64,000 nucleotides of DNA, from contig CAMQGK010000239.1 in NCBI GenBank assembly GCA_947000775.1, forward strand, positions 248,001 to 312,000, given 5' to 3'. Positions 58,593 through 64,000 of this stretch are shown here, piece by piece (the stretch's first letter is position 1; each line of letters opens with the position of its first letter). The DNA is from Pterois miles. Its lineage: Eukaryota > Chordata > Actinopteri > Perciformes > Scorpaenidae. A program made the translations under genes and the position numbers. The notes under the pieces were generated by a model that did no database searches, was not told where the DNA came from, and saw only the letters and a list, made by a program, of their open reading frames with translations.

Positions 58593-60097
58593 TCCACTGG
58601 GCCCATACCTCCCGCATCTCTTGCCACCCAGGAACGAGGAGAACTATGTTTGTAAGCAAACAGCGTTTCTGGTGGCCTTCCATGCAGAGAGAGGTGGGAG
58701 AGTATGTGTCCTCCTGCCCGGTCTGTGCTCAGAATAAGTCCTCTCATCGCCCTCCTGCTGGACTTCTTCATCCTCTTCCAGTTCCTCTACGCCCCTGGTC
58801 CGACATCTCCCTGGACTTTGTGACTGGTCTCCCCGTCTCTCAAGGTAACACCACTGTTCTGACAGTGGTTGACAGATTCTCTAAAATGGTTCATTTCATA
58901 CCTTTGGCAAAGTTACCCTCCGCCAAGAAAACGGCGGAGGTGATGCTCTCCCATGTTTTTCGACTACATGGTTTCCCTAGAGACGTGGTGTCGGACCGGG
59001 GGCCCCAATTCATCTCGAGGTTCTGGAGAGAGTTCTGCACCCTCATAGGAGCCACCGTAAGCCTCTCATCCGGCTACCACCCTCAGTCCAACGGGCAGAC
59101 GGAGCGGCTTAATCAGGAGCTGGAGACGGGTCTGCGCTGTTTGGTCTCCCAGAACCCGTCCACCTGGAGCAGGAACCTGATCTGGGTGGAGTACGCGCAC
59201 AACACGCTTCCCTGCTCCTCCTCTGGCCTGTCGCCGTTCCAGTGTGCCTACGGCTACCAACCCCCGCTGTTCCCTGAGTGTGAAAAGGAGGTCAGCGTCC
59301 CCTCGGCTCACGCCCTCATTCGCCGGTGTCGCCGGGTGTTGAGGGGCGCTCGGCAAATGCTGCTCAGGAGCGGAGCCCGCTGCAAGACCGCGACAGACCG
59401 CCACCGGACCCCAGCACCCACCTACCGTCCTGGTCAAAGGGTATGGCTCTCAACTAAAGACTTCCCTTTAAAAGTTGAATCCAAGAAATTAGCTCCTCGT
59501 TTTGTTGGTCCATTCCCTGTGTCAAAAGTTATTAACCCTGTTGCTATGAGACTACAACTTCCCAGATCAATGAGAGTGCACCCCACCTTCCATGTGGGAC
59601 GTCTCAAGCCTGCCAGGCCCAGCCCTCTGGTCCCAGCCTCCAGACCCCCACCACCCCCCCGGATCGTGGACGGAGGCCCAGTCTACACGGTCAAGCGCCT
59701 CCTTGCTGTTCGCCGTCGGGGTCGAGGTCGAGGTCTTCAGTACCTGGTGGACTGGGAGGGTTATGGTCCGGAAGAGAGGTCCTGGGAATCCTCCAGGAAC
59801 ATCATGGACCAGGACCTCATCAAAGACTTCCACCGTCGTCATCCTAACCTCCCGGGGACGTCAGGTGCCGTCCCTAGAGGGGGGGGTCCTGTGACCATCT
59901 GTTTTCTAAGTTACGTTTGTATTTTGTTTCCTCTTTACTTTAATTTCTTCTATTTCCATTTCCTGTTTTATTTTGAAGTTACTAACCTCCCTCTCGTTTC
60001 AGATCACTGCACTTCCTGCCCTCATGTGTTCCACGCCCCCGTGACCTACTTCCCTACTCTGCACGGGTGTTTCGAGTTGTCTGGGCCCCACCCCTGA
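58526..60097 (+). pseudogene. Gypsy 1 integrase with C-terminal chromodomain
   Basis: H-H-C-C zinc finger (HWAHTSRISCHPG; SCPVCAQNK). Catalytic D-D-E in DISLDFVTGLP, VVSDRGPQFIS and HPQSNGQTERLNQE. The C-terminal chromodomain (YTVKRLLAVRR; YLVDWEGYGPEERSWE) targets insertion to marked chromatin in this clade (family knowledge). The integrase frame itself is unbroken from about 58.53 kb and runs on into the LTR to 60097. Confidence 0.9.
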
Positions 60098-60403
60098 TTG
60101 TGTCCACCTGTGTAGCGTTCAATCACTCCTCTTGTATTTAATGTGTCTGCTCCCCTCCTCATGTTGCCAGTTCGTATTTGATCCTCGGAGAGAATAGTCC
60201 TCGCGTTTGTTTCCTCGTGCTTTCTACCAGAGATTCTTGACCCACTGCCTGTTTTCAGACCCTGCCTCTAGCCTAGCCCTTGTCGGAGTTCTTTGCCGGT
60301 TGGACTGATTTTTGTGTACCGAACCCTGCTTATTAAAGCTTTTTCTGAACTTGATCTGAGTCGTGCGTTTGAGTCCAGTTCTGTGCCTGACCTGGGCATT
60401 ACA
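59890..60403 (+). repeat. Gypsy 1 3' LTR (514 bp)
   Basis: Preceded by the polypurine tract AGAGGGGGGGGTCC. The LTR runs from TGTGACCATC to GGGCATTACA (TG...CA ends) and has ATTAAAGC as a likely polyadenylation signal at about 60332. It shares the words TTCCTGTTTTATTTTG and CTCTCGTTTCAGATCAC with the LTR at 61457-61955, so the two elements belong to sister subfamilies. Confidence 0.85.
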
Positions 60404-61456
60404 ACACTGGACTGATCTCATGTTCACTTCAGTCAAAAAACACAAAAACTCAGCTATGTAACATGATCCTGTGTTCAGTCTCATATTTATGTTGGTTAAC
60501 ATGAATCTTCTTCAGTCATAAATCAGTTGAAGGTTATATAAAACACCATTATTTATTTGTATTTTTACACAGACTCAGACTGAGTGTTGCTGTAGTTCAG
60601 TGGCTCCTTTACAACAATGAAGAAATGCTGATTCCCGACCAGGTCAGATGGATGACGGACCACAAGACGGACAGAACGGCAGGAAACGCCTGTGTTTTTG
60701 TGGACGACATAAGTAAGCTGCACTCTAAAGGAACATTTTGTCATTTTGGGAAATCTGCATATTGATTTTTTAGCCAACAGTTAAACAAGAAGATTTTTAC
60801 CTCTGCAAATATGTAGCTGCAGCCAGCTTCAGTAGTGTCAAAGATGAAGCCTCCACATGTTTTCCAGACTCGTATAACCTGTGACACCACTGATCAATGC
60901 AGATTTAATTCCACATGAATTAGTCTTCGTAGTTGATTATTTTAATTGAAATCTGGGAGATGCTGACAGCAGACTAAGAGAAGGATCCACATTCCTGACT
61001 TGTTTCTGATCTCACAGGACAGGACTCTTCCCGGAGAGTGGACGTGAACTGAACCACACCAAGCCAGCAGCATCACACAACCAGTCTGATGTGAGGAAGC
61101 TCCAGCACCACAGCAGTCCACTCAACACACTGAACCACCTTCAGCTCCACACTTTACACACTGGACTGATCTCATGTTCACTTCAGTCAAAAAACACAAA
61201 AACTCAGCCATATAACATGATCCTGTGTTCAGTCTCATATTTATGTTGGTTAACATGAATCTTCTTCAGTCATAAATCAGTTGAAGGTTATATAAAACAC
61301 CATTATTCATTTGCATTTTTACAGAGACTCAGACTGAGTGTTGCTGTAGCTCTTTTACAACAATGAAGAAATGCTGATTCCCGACCAGGTCAGATGGATG
61401 ACGGACCACAAGACGGACAGAACGGAAGGAAACGCCTGTATTTATGAGGAATAGCG
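60404..61456 (+). repeat. Tandem array block E (continuation after Gypsy 1)
   Basis: Exon A at 60572-60707 (end GTGGACGAC|ATAAGTAAG, donor GT changed to AT) and 61323-61450, 751 bp apart. The second lacks part of its 5' portion (GTAGCTCTTTTACAAC) and is interrupted by the LTR of Gypsy 2. Confidence 0.9.
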
Positions 61457-61955
61457 TGTCTTAGCGTTCTGTGTTTCATGTTGCATGTTCTGTTTTGCAC
61501 TTCCTGTTTTATTTTGGCACGTTAACCTCTCCTCTCGTTTCAGATCACCTCATTTCCTGCCCCGCATGCTTCCCGCCTTCACGTTTGAGCACCACTACAC
61601 CATTCACCTGCGTCCTGTTGTCATCTCCCCGCCCTGTTTCCACCTGTGCGGCGTCTATCACTCCCTCACTAGTATTTAATGTGTGCTCCCCGTTCCCTCT
61701 GTGCCAGATCGTCTTGTTCCGTGCGTCAAGAGTTCCAGCGTTTTTTCCCAGTGAGTGATTAGACTACCGGTATTTGAATTCCTGCCTGTCCCTTTGACTT
61801 AAGCCCTAGCCTGCCGTTTTTGATGTGTCTGCCTTATCGATTGCCTTCTGTGTACCAAACCATTTCTGATATTAAAGACGCCGTTTTTTGCCCAAGCCCT
61901 GCTGTGACGTGTTGTGCATTTGAGTCCTCCGCTGCCTTTGTTCTGAGCCATAACA
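61457..61955 (+). repeat. Gypsy 2 5' LTR (499 bp)
   Basis: From TGTCTTAGCG to GAGCCATAACA. Includes ATTAAAGACG as a possible polyA signal. Inserted into array exon A after CCTGTATTTATGAGGAATAGCG. The partner LTR lies beyond the window, so age cannot be judged. Confidence 0.8.
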
Positions 61956-61972
61956 CTACGATCTGGCCAGAA

Positions 61973-62995
61973 ATGGACTCAGCCAACACCGAACAGGTCC
62001 GTACTGCGATCCTCGCCCAGGAGAAGAGGATTCACCAACACGAGAGCTCACCGCCGTCTGCCACGGGGTAAAAGAACTAACCGAGCGACAGGAGAACTTC
62101 CGCGTCTCAATCGGTGAGCAAGTTAATCAGCTTGGTACACAAATGCAATCTCTTTTGATTTTTTTGGAAAATCACCAGGCCACCGGCCCCAGGGCGAGCG
62201 CCTCACCTCCATCACCTCCGCCGGGGTTCCAAGGGGCTCCGGCTCCACCGCCGGCGTCAGCGCCTCTCCTGTCCAGCTCCCCCCCACCTGGCGATGCCGG
62301 AGAGATTCTCCCGGGATTCCCACAATTGCCGCTATTTCCTAGCCCAGTGCGGTCTTCATTTTTAGTTGCAGGCGGCACACTTCCCTTCTGAACGAGCGAA
62401 GGTGGCGTTCATTATCACCCACCTCTCCGGCAGAGCTGAAGCATGGGCTACGGCAGAGTGGGCCAGGAATTCGCCGGTATGTTTCTCCGTGTCTCTTTTT
62501 ACTGACACCTTAAAGAAAATTTTTCTGCTCCAGGGAGAGAAGCGGCTCGAGCCCTGGTCGGGCTACGCCAGGGAAAACGCCGGGTCGCGGACTACGCCAT
62601 AGAGTTCCTAAGCTTAGCAGCCGACAGCGGATGGAACGACGCTTCGCTCCTCGACAAGTTTCTACACGGGTTGGCAGACCGCGTAAAGGACCAGATGGCT
62701 CTGCTGGACCTTCCTATGGATCTCGATTCAGTCATCGCCCTGGCCATTAGGATCGATTACCGACTCTGGGAGAGGGAAAAGGAGAGGAGAACCGCTGCAG
62801 TTCCACCGCCGTTCCTGCCGAGGCACTACAACTCCCAGCGGGCATCGGGGCTGCCCGCGTCACCACCTGCCTCCGAGGGCCCTTCGACTCCCCCCTGGTG
62901 GTACTGCTGAGCCAATGCAGTTGGGGAGGACGCGCCTCTCGCCGGAGGAGCGCCAATGTCGTCTAAGGTAGGGCAGGTGTATTTACGGTGCTCAA
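61973..62995 (+). pseudogene. Gypsy 2 gag, several frameshifts
   Basis: Starts MDSANTEQVRTAILAQEKRI and then breaks. Later gag pieces in other frames include GEQVNQLGTQMQSLLIFLEN, the Pro-rich linker, AKVAFIITHLSGRAEAWATA (capsid-type segment) and LDSVIALAIRIDYRLWERE. The knuckle has lost its second Cys (RCIYGAQLGH instead of RCIYCGQLGH in Gypsy 1), and a TAG sits just before it. Confidence 0.85.
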
Positions 62996-63741
62996 CTGGG
63001 ACACTTTTTGATGTCGTGTCTGTTAAAAGAAAGGGCTCATCAGTGATAGAGAGGACACCGGTGAGCCAAACCATCTCAAATAACAATTCCTCTCGGGCTC
63101 TAACCCAGGCTCAAATTGTCTTTTCAAACAGGTCTCTCCCTCTTCCAGTACTGGTGGACTCTGGGGCGGATGAAAGTTTCATTAACCAGGAGCTGGTGGA
63201 GAGACTGGACATCCCAACAGAGCTACTGGAGGAGCCCATGGAGGCCAGCGCCCTCGACGGTAGACTTCTCTGCCGGATTACGCAGCGGACGCAACCTGTG
63301 ACTCTTCTCTTCTCCGGTAATCAATCTGAGACGGTTTATTTCCATGTAATAGAGTCATCAGTACACCCTGTGATTCTGGGCCTGCCTTGGCTGAAGAAGC
63401 ATAACCCCTATATGAACTGGGCCACAGGGGAGGTCTTGAGCTGGGGGGGTAATTGCAAAATAACCTGTCGTCCTTCTGTTCATCCTCGGGAGCTCTCTGA
63501 GAACCCTAGTGCACCCCTGGCGGAGACGAGGAGAACCACACCTTCCACTGCGCCACCTGAACTAAAAGGCGTTCCCATCTGTTACCATGACGTCAGCGAG
63601 GTTTTCAACAAGTCTCGTGCCACGTCTCTGCCTCCTCACCGAGAATACGATTGTGGCATAGACCTACTGCCAGGTAAACCCCCCCTAAGGGGAGACTGTA
63701 TTCCCTCTCTGTGCCCGAACAGATTACCGTGGACTGAATGA
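62995..63741 (+). pseudogene. Gypsy 2 aspartic protease and linker
   Basis: VLVDSGADESFINQELVERL holds the catalytic Asp. LDGRLLCRITQRTQPVTLLF and VILGLPWLKKHNP follow, and then the RT leader (CYHDVSEVFNKSRATSLPPH). A deletion then removes the start of the RT finger region and shifts the frame, giving the stop at 63739. Confidence 0.85.
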
Positions 63742-63940
63742 CATCACCATAAAGAACAGGTACCCCCTCCCTTTGATTTCTTCAGCTTTTGAACGATTAA
63801 AGGGGTCGAAGATCTTTACGAAGCTAGATCTCCGTAATGCTTACCATTTGGTCAGAATCAGGGAGGGGGACGAATGGAAGACGGCCTTCAACACCCCCAG
63901 TGGACACTACGAGTATCTTGTCATGCCTTTCGGTCTAACC
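63716..63940 (+). pseudogene. Gypsy 2 reverse transcriptase, partial
   Basis: DYRGLNDITIKNRYPLPLIS, KIFTKLDLRNAYHLVRIREG and GHYEYLVMPFGLT match Gypsy 1 closely. The sequence is cut at 63940 by a hAT terminus, so the YLDD region is displaced beyond the window or lost. Confidence 0.85.
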
Positions 63941-64000
63941 CAGGGGTCGGCAACCTTTAACACTCAAAGAGCCATTTCGACCCGGTTTCCACGGAAAAGA
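63941..64000 (+). mobile_element. hAT terminus inserted in Gypsy 2 RT
   Basis: CAGGGGTCGGCAACCTTTAA then CACTCAAAGAGCCATTT, a typical vertebrate hAT terminal inverted repeat and sub-terminal sequence. The preceding 8 bases (GTCTAACC) would be the target duplication; the second copy is outside the window. Confidence 0.8.

Larger units (their letters stand above)
56290..60403 (+). mobile_element. Ty3/Gypsy chromodomain retrotransposon 1, 5'-truncated
   Basis: Order: gag zinc knuckle, protease, RT, RNase H, integrase, chromodomain, one 3' LTR. No 5' LTR or N-terminal gag. The left edge cuts array exon A after CCCGACCAG. The right edge rejoins the array inside exon B at ACACTGGACTGATC, so several hundred array bases are missing and no target duplication is visible. 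The reading frame is broken in several places, so it is inactive as it stands. Confidence 0.9.

Overview
This is a teleost (probably percomorph) nuclear genomic window with no prokaryotic features. The evidence is split genes with GT-AG introns, tRNA-derived SINEs with A/B boxes, CR1/L2-like and L1-like LINEs, Tc1/mariner, hAT and piggyBac remnants, and two chromodomain Ty3/Gypsy retrotransposons. Most of the window is repeats; true gene content is low.

Layout: 1-2172 is the left arm of a ~2.2-kb inverted duplication whose right arm is ~24.25-26.60 kb. A minus-strand multi-exon gene for a TOG-domain protein (TOGARAM/CLASP-like) ends at 3990 and has at least six exons up to 6130. L1, MITE and Tc1 remnants follow. 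An unrecognised minus-strand gene ('gene X') spans ~21113 to 15602; it has a 270-bp coding-phase tandem repeat and some decayed exons. From 19 to 23.7 kb there are hAT ends, a large AT hairpin and ATTT-rich DNA. A LINE reverse-transcriptase piece follows the right arm.

The dominant structure is a ~753-bp tandem unit in five blocks (9.26-11.05, 30.5-34.75, 46.67-47.46, 50.52-56.29 and 60.40-61.46 kb), plus one copy in each inverted arm. Each unit carries two exon-like segments (A and B here) with preserved splice-site sequence. Both are recognisably related to the last two exons of gene X, so the array looks like a satellite made from the 3' end of a gene, enlarged by a MITE fragment in its intron.

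Between the blocks lie an ILF3-like exon fragment fused to a piggyBac N-terminus (36.2-36.9 kb), a two-exon coiled-coil gene (38.3-39.3 kb, minus), a broken prostanoid-receptor terminal exon (41.1-41.4 kb), LINE 3' ends, and a 1580-bp hAT-type element with a perfect 8-bp target duplication and a nested SINE (44.4-46.0 kb). A 3-kb purine-rich stretch (47.5-50.5 kb) interrupts the array and holds scrambled array words, so it may be assembly noise. The right end has a 5'-truncated Gypsy element inside the array (56.29-60.40 kb) and the 5' part of a related one (61.46 kb to the window end), itself cut by a hAT terminus.

All identities come from reading the sequence and translations by eye; no searches were run.
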